Part shown: piece after piece, positions 20,981-28,073 of the stretch
How positions within the stretch are numbered: the stretch's first letter is position 1
Layout: the number at the start of each line of letters is the position of its first letter
DNA from: Verrucomicrobia bacterium UBA1629
Lineage (GTDB): Bacteria; Verrucomicrobiota; Kiritimatiellia; RFP12; UBA1067
Assembly: GCA_002321305.1 (NCBI GenBank)
Contig: DCMF01000017.1
Span: forward strand, 31,184-72,707
Direction: 5' to 3'
Length of the DNA stretch: 41,524 nucleotides
The notes under the pieces: generated by a model
What the model saw: only the letters and a program-made list of their open reading frames with translations
Databases searched by the model: none
What the model was told of the DNA's origin: nothing
Made by a program: the position numbers and the translations under genes

Positions 20981-22501
20981 TCACACCCTCTTCTTCCGCA
21001 CGTCAACCGTGACGTTGAACGTGGCGATTTTCGCCGTCAGGTGGTTCGCGATCTGTGTGCGGCAGTTTTCCAGCAGAACGGCCATGTCCACCGTCGTCGG
21101 CTGGAACTGGACGTCGAGCTGACGCCCCGTCACGGCGATCCGCACCTCCGTCCCCTCCAGCACGTCGGGACGCAGACGGACGACGACTTCGCCCTGCCCG
21201 CGCAGCAGCCCCGGCGAAATCAGCAGCGTGTCCGCCACGGCCTGCGCGGCCTCGACCAGCACCTGCGCCGGCGGCAGGGGCTGCGCCGCCTGCGTCCGCA
21301 CGACCTCGACCGGCGTGACGGCGGGCATCGGCGTTTCCGCCGCAATCGAAGCTGTCGGCGACGGACTCGTCTGCGGCACGACGCCAGCGGCAACCAACGC
21401 CTCCTCCGAAACCGTCTCCTCAACTGCATGGGGGACAGACCCCTCGGTCACGCGATCGTTTTCGGACAGCGCGCGAACCGACAGGCTCTCGCCCTGAACC
21501 TCCGTCTCTCCGTGACTCCGTGTGAGGCCCACGGCAACAGGTGCAGACGGCAGGGGGGATGTCTCACACGGAGAGTCATATCCCCCGAGCGAAGCGAGCT
21601 GCGAAGCAGGCGCTATGCGGGGTGAGGCACGGAGCGGGAGGGACGAAGGCTGGGGGGCTGTCGGGCGGGAAGATGTCTCACGCAGAGACGCAGAGGCCGC
21701 AGAGGCTGGGGATGAGGTCGAGGGTGTAGACACCTCCGGCACGGGCTTGCCCGTATCTAAACGACTCTGCGCACGCTGCGGCTCCGCGTGAGTCATATCT
21801 GTTTTAGCAACAACTTCGGACTGCGCGCGAACCGACACGTCCTCTTCCACAATCTCCGTCTCTCCGTGCCTCCGTGTGAGGCCTGCGGCAACAGGTGCGC
21901 CCACGGCAACAGGCGTAGACGGCAGGGGCGATGATTCACACGGAGAGTCATATCCCCCGAGCGAAGCGAGCTGCGAAGCAGGCGCTATGCGGGGTGAGGC
22001 ACGGAGCGGGTGAGACGGGGGCGGAGGGGCTGACTGGATGGAAGATGTCTCACGCAGAGACGCAGAGAACGCAGAGGCTGGGGATGCCGAGGCCGTCTCG
22101 CCCTGAACCTCCGTGGCTCCGTGGCTCCGTGTGAGGCCTGCGGCAACAGGTGCGCCCACGGCAACAGGCGTAGACGGCAGGGGAGATGATTCACACGGAG
22201 GCACATATCCCCCGAGCGAAGCGAGCTGCGAAGCAGGCGCTATGCGGGGTGAGGCACGGAGCGGGAAAGCCGCATCCAATGAGGCAATCGCCTTCTGAAT
22301 CTCTCTCGTCAACACCGCGTTCTCCGCAATCGGCCCTGCCAGCGCACGTTCAAAGGCCGCAACGGCCTGGACATCGGGACGCGACGCAGAGGCCGCGCCC
22401 TCTGCGCCGACGACGGCAGGTACGCCGCCGACAGGCACCGACGACGCAAGGCCGCCGCTCGGCACGTCCAGATTCAGGTCAATCGAAGCTGTCGTCATCA
22501 T
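20981..22501 (-). CDS. sctP: SctP-like needle-length ruler / substrate-switch protein, expanded by DNA repeats
   Basis: 506 residues. The C-terminus (about 415-506) has the FliK/YscP-type switch-domain pattern: GQGEVVVRLRPDVLEGTEVRIAVTG, then a C-terminal helix-strand ending NVTVDVRKKRV. The N-terminus has DVQAVAAFERAL, similar to SctI. Between lie Pro/Ser/Ala-rich sequences with three copies of RASPRIAPASQLASLGGY, starting near residues 80, 164 and 288, each followed by PCE-SPLPS-PVAVG. SctP is secreted, measures the needle, and triggers the SctU switch. Start ATG 22501 has GGAAGGAGG upstream and overlaps sctO by 23 bases. Confidence 0.8.
   Translation of the reverse strand: MMTTASIDLNLDVPSGGLASSVPVGGVPAVVGAEGAASASRPDVQAVAAFERALAGPIAENAVLTREIQKAIASLDAAFPLRASPRIAPASQLASLGGYVPPCESSPLPSTPVAVGAPVAAGLTRSHGATEVQGETASASPASAFSASLRETSSIQSAPPPPSHPLRASPRIAPASQLASLGGYDSPCESSPLPSTPVAVGAPVAAGLTRRHGETEIVEEDVSVRAQSEVVAKTDMTHAEPQRAQSRLDTGKPVPEVSTPSTSSPASAASASLRETSSRPTAPQPSSLPLRASPRIAPASQLASLGGYDSPCETSPLPSAPVAVGLTRSHGETEVQGESLSVRALSENDRVTEGSVPHAVEETVSEEALVAAGVVPQTSPSPTASIAAETPMPAVTPVEVVRTQAAQPLPPAQVLVEAAQAVADTLLISPGLLRGQGEVVVRLRPDVLEGTEVRIAVTGRQLDVQFQPTTVDMAVLLENCRTQIANHLTAKIATFNVTVDVRKKRV
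21565..21641 (+). repeat. sctP ruler repeat, copy 1
   Basis: The plus strand begins cacacggagagtcatatccc, then ccgagcgaagcgagctgcga, and ends in gtgaggcacggagcggg. The section from ccccc to cggagcggg is identical in copies 2 and 3. It is followed by a CACGCAGAGACGCAGAG phrase at 21675-21694. It encodes the last SctP repeat (about residues 288-312). Confidence 0.9.
21937..22012 (+). repeat. sctP ruler repeat, copy 2
   Basis: Same unit as copy 1, 372 nt away (124 codons, frame preserved). The flanks are also shared: a preceding ctccgtgcctccgtgtgagg phrase and a following CACGCAGAGACGCAGAG phrase near 22050. Confidence 0.9.
22192..22263 (+). repeat. sctP ruler repeat, copy 3
   Basis: Same unit as copies 1 and 2, 255 nt from copy 2 (85 codons, frame preserved). 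It differs only near its start (cacacggaggcacatatccc). It encodes the first SctP repeat, around residue 80. Confidence 0.9.
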
Positions 22502-22973
22502 CTGCCGTCATCCTCCTTCCCGTGAATTCGTCCATCTCGGCGTCCGTCAGCATCTCCTGCATCCGCCGATCCTCCAGCTCCCACGCGAGGCGGTGCTGGT
22601 CGATCTTCGCCTTCTTCTTGCTCGCGGCGACGAACCGCACGTGCGCCGCCTCGGCCGCCTGGTCTCGTTTCGTCAGCTCGTCCTGCGCCTGCCGCTCGGC
22701 CTCGGCCAGGAGCATCGCCTCCTCGTCGATGCGCGTGACGGCCGCCCGCGCGCGGTCGAGGTCATCCATCGAGACGACACGCCCCACGACGGCGTCGTAG
22801 ATCCGGTCGCGGCGTTCGTCCTTGGTCGCGTCGAACCGCCGCCGCGTCTCGGCCTTCTCGTCGCGGACGCGCTCCGCCGCCGACCGCGCGCGCCGCGCGC
22901 CCGTGAGCTCGGTACCGGCCCGGTCTTCGCGCATCGCGCGGATCTTCAGCATGTCGTTCAGCGCGTAGGCCAC
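22479..22973 (-). CDS. sctO: SctO-like T3SS coiled-coil stalk protein (YscO/FliJ type)
   Basis: 164 residues, almost wholly charged helix with coiled-coil character (RDEKAETRRRFDATKDERRD, RIDEEAMLLAEAERQAQDEL). SctO links the SctN hexamer to the SctV ring. The position between sctN and sctP is the canonical one, although an extra gene intervenes after sctN. Start GTG 22973 (MAYALNDMLKIRAM) has GGAAGGAGG eight bases upstream; the frame stays open further but is antisense-like noise. It overlaps the AIM24-like gene by 16 bases and sctP by 23. Confidence 0.78.
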   Translation of the reverse strand: MAYALNDMLKIRAMREDRAGTELTGARRARSAAERVRDEKAETRRRFDATKDERRDRIYDAVVGRVVSMDDLDRARAAVTRIDEEAMLLAEAERQAQDELTKRDQAAEAAHVRFVAASKKKAKIDQHRLAWELEDRRMQEMLTDAEMDEFTGRRMTADDDDSFD

Positions 22974-23575
22974 GGACGCGACCTCCTTCCCGCCGCAGTC
23001 TCCGCCGCGCCCTCGAACCAGACGACGCATGGGCCGTGGAACGAGTAGGCGAGGCCCTTCGGCCCGCGCGGCAGCAGGATGTCCAGCACGGACAGCTTGG
23101 GACAGAACCCGGTCGGATCCTTGCCGATCCACGCGACAAGCGATTCGGGCCGCACGGTCAGCGTCTCGCCGTCCTCCAGCGCGACGCGCGTCGCGCGCCC
23201 ACGCGTGGCCGTCACGACCCAGCCGAAGCGGAACGCCGTCACCGGCGTCGCCCGCCGGAAACTCATCGGCACGAGCTTGAGCGACTTTGCGCCGACACGT
23301 GACGCGAACGGCGCGACCAGCACCTTCGACGACACGACGGACAGCGCCTCGTCCGGCAGCGCCGGAATCCGCGTCAGGAACGGCGCGTCGGCAGAGGCGA
23401 ACCACGCCGGCCCCTCAACCGTCGCCGTGCGCACCCACGCGCGATCCGGCACGACGAAGCCCCTGAGCGACCGAAGAGCGGCCCTGCCGAGGCTCGCCGC
23501 CGGCTGGTTGCGTCCGCAGAGCCACTTTCCCGGCGGCACCTTCGCCGCGCCGTTCTCGATCAGGGCCTCTTCCAT
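22958..23575 (-). CDS. AIM24-like beta-sandwich protein embedded in the T3SS operon
   Basis: 205 residues, soluble, beta-rich. Two half-repeats follow the pattern of AIM24/TIGR00266 proteins. The first is PAWFASADAPFLTRIPALPDEALSVVSSKVLVAP. The second is RVALEDGETLTVRPESLVAWIGKD followed by LAYSFHGPCVVWFEGA. AIM24-family proteins are of poorly known function. It is not a standard T3SS component. Yet it is tightly coupled here: its ATG overlaps the sctN stop by one base (TGATG) and its 3' end overlaps sctO by 16. This suggests a real partner of the ATPase complex. The family call is from pattern only. Confidence 0.55.
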   Translation of the reverse strand: MEEALIENGAAKVPPGKWLCGRNQPAASLGRAALRSLRGFVVPDRAWVRTATVEGPAWFASADAPFLTRIPALPDEALSVVSSKVLVAPFASRVGAKSLKLVPMSFRRATPVTAFRFGWVVTATRGRATRVALEDGETLTVRPESLVAWIGKDPTGFCPKLSVLDILLPRGPKGLAYSFHGPCVVWFEGAAETAAGRRSRPWPTR

Positions 23576-24903
23576 CACTTCACCACCTCGATCAGCTGGC
23601 GCACCGTCTCGTCGTAGACGGGACGCTCCTTGAGGCCCTGGCAAAGGAAGGCGTTCACCTTGTCGATCTTGGCGATCGCCTCGTCCGTCGCGCGGTCGGC
23701 GCCCTTCTGGTACTCGCCGATCTTCAGGAGCAGTTCGACCTCCTGGTACTTCGCGAGGATCTCGCGCAGCTTCGCCGCCGCCGCCTTGTGCTCCGGCGGC
23801 ACGATGGCCGTCTGGCAGCGGGAGATCGACTGGAGGATGTCGATCGCCGGATAGTGGTTGAGCTGGGCGAGCTTGCGCGAGAGGATGATGTGGCCGTCGA
23901 GAATCGAGCGCGTCTCGTCGGCGATCGGCTCGGTCATGTCGTCGCCCTCGACGAGGACGGTGTAGAGCGCCGTGATCGAGCCCTTGTCCGAATTGCCCGC
24001 GCGCTCCATCAGCTTCGGCAGCTCCGAGAAGACGCTCGGCGGGAAGCCGCGTCGGGTCGGCGGCTCGCCGGCCGCGAGGCCGATCTCGCGCTGGGCGCGG
24101 CCGAAGCGCGTGACGGAGTCCATCATCAGCAGGACCTTCTTGCCCTTGTCGCGGAAATACTCGGCGATCGACGTCGCGACATACGCGGCCTTCAGGCGCT
24201 CCATCGAGCTGCGGTCGGACGTCGCGCAGACGACGACGGCGCGCTTGAGCCCTTCGGGGCCGAGATCCTTCTCTATGAACTCGCGCACCTCGCGTCCGCG
24301 CTCGCCGATGAGCGCCAGCACCGAGACCTCGGCCTCGGTGTTGCGGATGATCGAGGCGAGGAGCGTCGACTTGCCGCCGCCGGCCGCCGCGAAGATGCCC
24401 ATGCGCTGGCCTTCGCCGCACGTGAGGAGACCGTCCAGCGCGCGGATGCCGAGCGAGATCGGACGCGAGATGACCTTGCGCTTGAGCGGACTCGGCGGAT
24501 CGGCGTAGACGGGGTAGTAGGCCTCCGGACGAATCGGCCCCTTCACGTCCGCGTCCAGCGGACGCCCCAGGCCGTCCACCACGCGGCCGAGAAGCGTCTC
24601 GCCGACGGGCACCATGTGCACGCGGCGGGTCGGGATGACGTCCGTCTGCGCGGAGATGCCGGTCATCGTGCCGAGCGCCGTCAGGAGCGCGGCGTCCTTC
24701 GTGAAGCCGACGACCTCGGCCTGCACCTCGAAGTCCTCCCAGGGATTGCGGAGGATGCAGATCTCGCCGACCTTGACGCCGGGAACGGAAGCCTTGATGA
24801 TCGTGCCGACGACCTGGATGACGCGGCCCTTGATCTCGACCGGCTGGGCGTCCTCGACGGCCCGGTCGATCATCTGCGCAATGTAGTCGAATGCCGATGA
24901 CAT
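23575..24903 (-). CDS. sctN: T3SS ATPase SctN (YscN/FliI family)
   Basis: 442 residues, full length. It unfolds and delivers substrates at the base of the injectisome. The Walker A motif is AAAGGGKST (172-180), GERGREV (200-206) carries the catalytic Glu region, and Walker B is VLLMMD (257-262), followed by SVTRFGRAQREIGLAAGEPPTRRG. The C-terminal helical domain is present. The ATG 24903 start lies eight bases after the sctL stop. This is the best-conserved gene of the cluster. Confidence 0.97.
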   Translation of the reverse strand: MSSAFDYIAQMIDRAVEDAQPVEIKGRVIQVVGTIIKASVPGVKVGEICILRNPWEDFEVQAEVVGFTKDAALLTALGTMTGISAQTDVIPTRRVHMVPVGETLLGRVVDGLGRPLDADVKGPIRPEAYYPVYADPPSPLKRKVISRPISLGIRALDGLLTCGEGQRMGIFAAAGGGKSTLLASIIRNTEAEVSVLALIGERGREVREFIEKDLGPEGLKRAVVVCATSDRSSMERLKAAYVATSIAEYFRDKGKKVLLMMDSVTRFGRAQREIGLAAGEPPTRRGFPPSVFSELPKLMERAGNSDKGSITALYTVLVEGDDMTEPIADETRSILDGHIILSRKLAQLNHYPAIDILQSISRCQTAIVPPEHKAAAAKLREILAKYQEVELLLKIGEYQKGADRATDEAIAKIDKVNAFLCQGLKERPVYDETVRQLIEVVK

Positions 24904-24911
24904 GGGTGGCC

Positions 24912-25529
24912 TCAGCCCTCGCGGTTCAGGTTCTTGCGAATCGACTTCTCGATCGCGGCGAGCTGCCCCTCGACGGACGCCTCGACGAGGCCGGCTTCCG
25001 TCTCGACGACGCAGGCCGTGCCGGAGAGATGCGCGTCCTCGACCACGTTCGCCGCCGCGACGGACGGGAAGTCCTTGAGGATCTGGTCAAGCCGCGCGCG
25101 GACGACCGGCACCATCTCCGGGGCGACCTTGACCGTGATCTGGCGCTGGTTGCGGACGACGGCCTGCATCGACTTCCTGACGATCTGGACGACGAGCTCC
25201 TTGTCGCCGATCTCGGCCACGCACTTGCGGAGCGCCTTCATCACGATGTCCGCCATCTTCAGCTCGACGGACTCCATGTAGCGCACGCTCTCGTCGAGGA
25301 GGTCGAGCTTCTGCATCAGGATCTCCTGACGGCCCTCGGCGAGCCCGTCGGCATAGCCGCGCCGGCGTTCGCGCTCGGCGTCGGCCTTCGCCGCCTCGGC
25401 GATGCGCGCGGCCTCCGCCTCGGCGGCGGCGACGACCTGCTCGGCCGTGGCGATCGCCCCGGCCTCTTCGGACGAGACGCGCGCGCCGGCGGCCTCGACG
25501 TCAAAACTCTTTGTCTTCAGGAGTAGCAT
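24912..25529 (-). CDS. sctL: T3SS stator protein SctL (YscL/FliH family)
   Basis: 205 residues. The N-terminal half is an Ala/Glu-rich coiled coil (AEQVVAAAEAEAARIAEAAK). The C-terminal half is the FliH/V-ATPase E-like domain (LRKCVAEIGDKELVVQIVRK, ITVKVAPEMVPVVRARLDQI). SctL holds SctN to the sorting platform. ATG 25529 (MLLLKTKSF) has GGAGG ten bases upstream; upstream open frame is ignored. It overlaps the sctK-like gene by 13 bases. Confidence 0.88.
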   Translation of the reverse strand: MLLLKTKSFDVEAAGARVSSEEAGAIATAEQVVAAAEAEAARIAEAAKADAERERRRGYADGLAEGRQEILMQKLDLLDESVRYMESVELKMADIVMKALRKCVAEIGDKELVVQIVRKSMQAVVRNQRQITVKVAPEMVPVVRARLDQILKDFPSVAAANVVEDAHLSGTACVVETEAGLVEASVEGQLAAIEKSIRKNLNREG

Positions 25530-25870
25530 AGCCTGTACGCCTCCGGGAACTTGATTTTCAGCAATGTGCGGGTGACGTCCTTCGCGCCCGCGAAATACGG
25601 CCGGTAGCGCAGGGCCTCCGGGTAGACGCCGGGATAGTCGGCCTTGAGCTGGCGGACGGCCTTCCCGTCGATGACCGTGCGCCAGGCGTCGAGCTGGGGA
25701 ATGGCCTTGAGCCACAGCTCGATCTCCGCGCGCACGGACGCGTCCAGGTAGCCGAGGCGGCGCAGGTCGCCCTTTTCGTAGACGGCGAACGTGCCCGTGG
25801 CGAGGAACTCGTCCCGCACCTTCGGCCACAGGGGGCCGTTCACCAGCTCTCGTGCCTCGTCCAGCGTCAT
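25517..25870 (-). CDS. SctK-position protein of the T3SS
   Basis: 117 residues beginning MTLDEARELVNGPLWPKVRD and ending LLKIKFPEAYRLCYS. The tail resembles the C-terminus of SctK proteins, which usually end in a Leu/Phe-rich helix with Cys. SctK is the socket that joins SctQ pods to the SctD ring. YscK is longer (about 209 residues), so this would be a short version. It is called from position (directly before sctL) plus the weak tail match. ATG 25870 overlaps the upstream TPR gene by four bases (ATGA). Confidence 0.45.
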   Translation of the reverse strand: MTLDEARELVNGPLWPKVRDEFLATGTFAVYEKGDLRRLGYLDASVRAEIELWLKAIPQLDAWRTVIDGKAVRQLKADYPGVYPEALRYRPYFAGAKDVTRTLLKIKFPEAYRLCYS

Positions 25871-26211
25871 GTCGCGGCCACCCATTGACGGTTCTTCCTC
25901 TGCGAATCAAGGTGTCGCCGCCACCGGCGGTCGGCCTCCTCGTCACGGCCCAGCATGCGGAGCGCACGCGTCTCCAGGAGCGCGGCGGGGCGGGCGAGCG
26001 CGTCCGGGTAGTCCGCCGCCCGCAGGACGGACAGCGCGCGCTCCGGCTCGCCGTCCTCGACGAGCCGTTCGGCCAGGGCCGCCGCCGAGACGCCGTCGCG
26101 CGGGTCGGCCTCGACCAGCGCCTCGCACAGCGTCCGCGCCCGTGCGCCCTGCCCGTGCCGGGCGAAGACCCACGCCGCCGTCAGCATCAGCTGCCTGTCT
26201 TCCGCATCCAT
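25867..26211 (-). CDS. Small TPR protein, T3SS chaperone candidate (SctG/SctY size class)
   Basis: 114 residues made of three helix-turn-helix TPR-like units (LMLTAAWVFARHGQGARARTLCEALVEADP, then ALAERLVEDGEPERALSVLRAA, then LLETRALRMLGRDEEADRRW). The length and fold match the small TPR chaperones YscG and YscY, which hold the needle subunit or SctX. A better-placed SctG candidate lies next to sctF, so this may be the SctY counterpart. ATG 26211 has no strong Shine-Dalgarno, and GTG 26217 is also possible. It is the first gene downstream of the mobile-looking insertion. Confidence 0.6.
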   Translation of the reverse strand: MDAEDRQLMLTAAWVFARHGQGARARTLCEALVEADPRDGVSAAALAERLVEDGEPERALSVLRAADYPDALARPAALLETRALRMLGRDEEADRRWRRHLDSQRKNRQWVAAT

Positions 26212-26254
26212 TGTCACCGTGGTTGTTCCTTTTTGTTCATCTGCCTGTTTAGCA

Positions 26255-26836
26255 TCAAGCCCCTCTCGCGGCAGTTGAGGAACTCCGATCCGTATGGCTC
26301 TCGCGGCCTTCGGCTGTCTCGCTTCGCTCGGCTGTCCCGCTCCGCAGAATGGACGGACTCCGCGCCCCACATTCAGCGTTCACGGTCTTGAAAGAGACTG
26401 CCCCCATCTGTGACTTCGCCGCAGGGACAGAACCGTCAAGGACGGACACGGCCGGCAAATGATCCAGATCGAACGTGTCGTATTGGATACGTTCACGCCC
26501 AAAGTTGATGAGGAGCGCGCGCTTGATCTGGGTCGCACGCATGTAGTGAATGACCTGCGCCCATTCGATCTTCGTGAGGACCCGAACAGCCTTGAGTTCA
26601 ACGATGTATTCTCTCTCATAACACGTGAAGTCGGCCCGGTAAGCCGTCTTCAAAGGCTGTCCGCCGTAAAAGATGCGGACTTCATCCTCGCGGACAAAAG
26701 GGATTCCCGCATTCGCAAACTCGATCTCAAGGGCATCGCCGTAAGCCGACTCAAGGAAGCCAGCCCCAAGCGTGCTGTGGACACGCATGGCACACCCCAT
26801 GATGGTATAAGCCTTTGGATCTTCCTTAAGTTTCAT
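26255..26836 (-). CDS. GxxExxY-family protein (PD-(D/E)XK-like) with repeat-derived C-terminus, inserted in the T3SS operon
   Basis: 193 residues. The family motif is at 26-32 (G-F-L-E-S-A-Y), and nuclease-fold residues appear as Asp69 (YRADF) and ELK (80-82). GxxExxY proteins are usually about 125 residues and end near the LLINFG segment (109-113). Here about 70 residues follow, the last part encoded by repeat DNA (RSGTAERSETAEGRESHTDR). The gene interrupts the sctJ-to-sctK order, is flanked by inverted repeats, and has no known link to T3SS. It reads in the operon direction, so polarity may be limited. Function unknown; probably a cargo gene. Confidence 0.82.
   Translation of the reverse strand: MKLKEDPKAYTIMGCAMRVHSTLGAGFLESAYGDALEIEFANAGIPFVREDEVRIFYGGQPLKTAYRADFTCYEREYIVELKAVRVLTKIEWAQVIHYMRATQIKRALLINFGRERIQYDTFDLDHLPAVSVLDGSVPAAKSQMGAVSFKTVNAECGARSPSILRSGTAERSETAEGRESHTDRSSSTAARGA
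26281..26304. repeat. Left copy of a 24-bp perfect inverted repeat
   Basis: Begins aactccgatccgtatggctc and is the exact reverse complement of 27043-27066. The two copies lie 786 bp apart (outer ends) and enclose the start and most of the GxxExxY gene plus a MITE-like element. The left copy is inside the C-terminal coding part of GxxExxY and continues into GCTTCGCTCGGC-type repeat sequence. Confidence 0.9.
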
Positions 26837-26903
26837 CTGCGTATCCGATCAGTGAAAATGACAGGCGATTGATGCCATAGATGCAGCAACGAGAGATTGT
26901 GAT

Positions 26904-27067
26904 AAACTCCGATGATTGACGCTCCCGCTACCGCTCCGCAGACTCTTGCCGGCTTCGCAGAGGCCAGTCTCCGAAACAATCGGCTTCCAGGCCGTTTTCG
27001 GGGAATTGGCTGCCTTTCGGCGACCTATTCGGCGAAGCGGTAGCGAGAGCCATACGGATCGGAGTTT
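26904..27067. mobile_element. 164-bp MITE-like element between sctJ and GxxExxY
   Basis: The element begins AAACTCCGAT-N7-GCTCCCGCTACCGCTCCGC. It ends with the inverted counterpart GCGAAGCGGTAGCGAGAGC-N7-ATCGGAGTTT, giving about 36-bp imperfect terminal inverted repeats around a non-coding core with further GC-rich hairpins. No transposase is present. Half-copies of its end occur at 26281-26345 and 27077-27086. No certain target duplication is visible. It lies 25 nt beyond the sctJ stop, within a gap (26837-27092) that has no supported gene. Confidence 0.7.
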
Positions 27068-27092
27068 ATGATTCATATCGGAGTTTGACTCC

Positions 27093-27677
27093 TCATTTCT
27101 TCGGCGGGAGGTCCTGGAAGATCGTCACCGTGATCTTCTCGTAGGAAAGCCCCTCGATCGCGTTCTTCACGAGCGACTTCACCTGCGGCACGGAATCGTT
27201 CAGGTCAACGTCCCACCGGCTGCGGATCGCCACGGCGGCGGAGCTCGGCAGCGTGTTCTTCGCGAACGGGTCGTTCTCCGGGAGGACGACATGGACGCGC
27301 GCGTCCACGACGCCGTCGATCATCGAGATCGTTCGCGAGAGATCCTGCGCGATCGCGTCCATGAAGCGGATGCGCTCCTCGCTCGGGCTCGACACCATGC
27401 CCGTCTTCTTGAAGACGTCGCCGACGCCGTTGAACTTGCGGCGCGGAATGCCGCGACGCTCGCAGAGGTTCGCGGCGGCGGCGAAGTCGGCCTGGCGGAT
27501 GGACACGTTCCACGTGCCCTCGTCGCCCGGCTTCTTCGTCGCCTCCAGGCCCGCGTCGAGCAGGGCCGCGATCACCGCGTTCGCCTGCGACTCCTCCAGG
27601 CTCGAATAGAGCGTCGCCTCCTTGTCGCACCCCGTCAGGGCGAGGGCGAGCGCCACCGTTCCCAAAAGCCTCCTCAT
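27093..27677 (-). CDS. sctJ: T3SS inner-ring lipoprotein SctJ (YscJ/PrgK family)
   Basis: 194 residues. The signal peptide ends in a lipobox (ALTGC), so Cys17 is lipidated. Two ring-building domains follow: LYSSLEESQANAVIAALLDAGLEA near the start, and DGVVDARVHVVLPENDPF with AAVAIRSRWDVDL later. It forms the membrane ring with SctD. The protein stops at FQDLPPKK without the C-terminal membrane helix seen in YscJ and PrgK; the shorter EPEC EscJ is of similar length. The stop codon lies next to repeat DNA, so loss of the tail by insertion is possible. Confidence 0.95.
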   Translation of the reverse strand: MRRLLGTVALALALTGCDKEATLYSSLEESQANAVIAALLDAGLEATKKPGDEGTWNVSIRQADFAAAANLCERRGIPRRKFNGVGDVFKKTGMVSSPSEERIRFMDAIAQDLSRTISMIDGVVDARVHVVLPENDPFAKNTLPSSAAVAIRSRWDVDLNDSVPQVKSLVKNAIEGLSYEKITVTIFQDLPPKK

Positions 27678-27692
27678 GCCGTGCTGCCTCCT

Positions 27693-28073
27693 TTACCCGT
27701 TCTTGACGAGCGTCGAGATGGCGTCCGTCGCCTTCTTCGCGATGTTGGTGACGAGCTCCTGCTGGAAGGCGAAGTTCGCGACCTCGTACTGCAGCTGCGT
27801 CAGCTGCGCGGCCGAGGCCCCCTCCATCTGCGCGATGTCCGCCAGCGCCGTCATGCGGTGCAGCATGCCCTGCTGGTCGTTCTGGGCGGCCCGCCACGTC
27901 TCGGCGACCTGGCTCGCCATCGGAACCGGCGTCGCCGCCTCCACGCCCATCGCGCGCTCGAACGCCGCGACCGCCTGCGGATCGGCCGCCTGCGGCACGG
28001 CCTGCGCGGCCCCGACGTTTCCGGCCCCGCCGCCGGCGGCGCGCACGGCCTCGACTATCATCGCTTCTGTCAT
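27693..28073 (-). CDS. sctI: T3SS inner-rod protein SctI (YscI/PscI family)
   Basis: 126 residues. The C-terminal helix (LTQLQYEVANFAFQQELVTN, then IAKKATDAISTLVKNG) is typical of rod and needle subunits. The N-terminal part has DPQAVAAFERAM, a motif shared with SctP here. SctI polymerises between the export gate and the needle. ATG 28073 overlaps the sctG stop by four bases. The position before sctJ is canonical. Confidence 0.85.
   Translation of the reverse strand: MTEAMIVEAVRAAGGGAGNVGAAQAVPQAADPQAVAAFERAMGVEAATPVPMASQVAETWRAAQNDQQGMLHRMTALADIAQMEGASAAQLTQLQYEVANFAFQQELVTNIAKKATDAISTLVKNG

Noticed and set aside
21565..22263. Repeats in sctP as a possible CRISPR array
   Set aside because: There are only three units with unequal spacing (372 and 255 nt), they are translated in frame within a T3SS gene, and there are no cas genes.
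26849..27076. 75-codon minus-strand frame over the MITE-like element
   Set aside because: It consists of repeat DNA with inverted ends, has no domain and no ribosome site, and its codons follow the palindrome rather than a protein.
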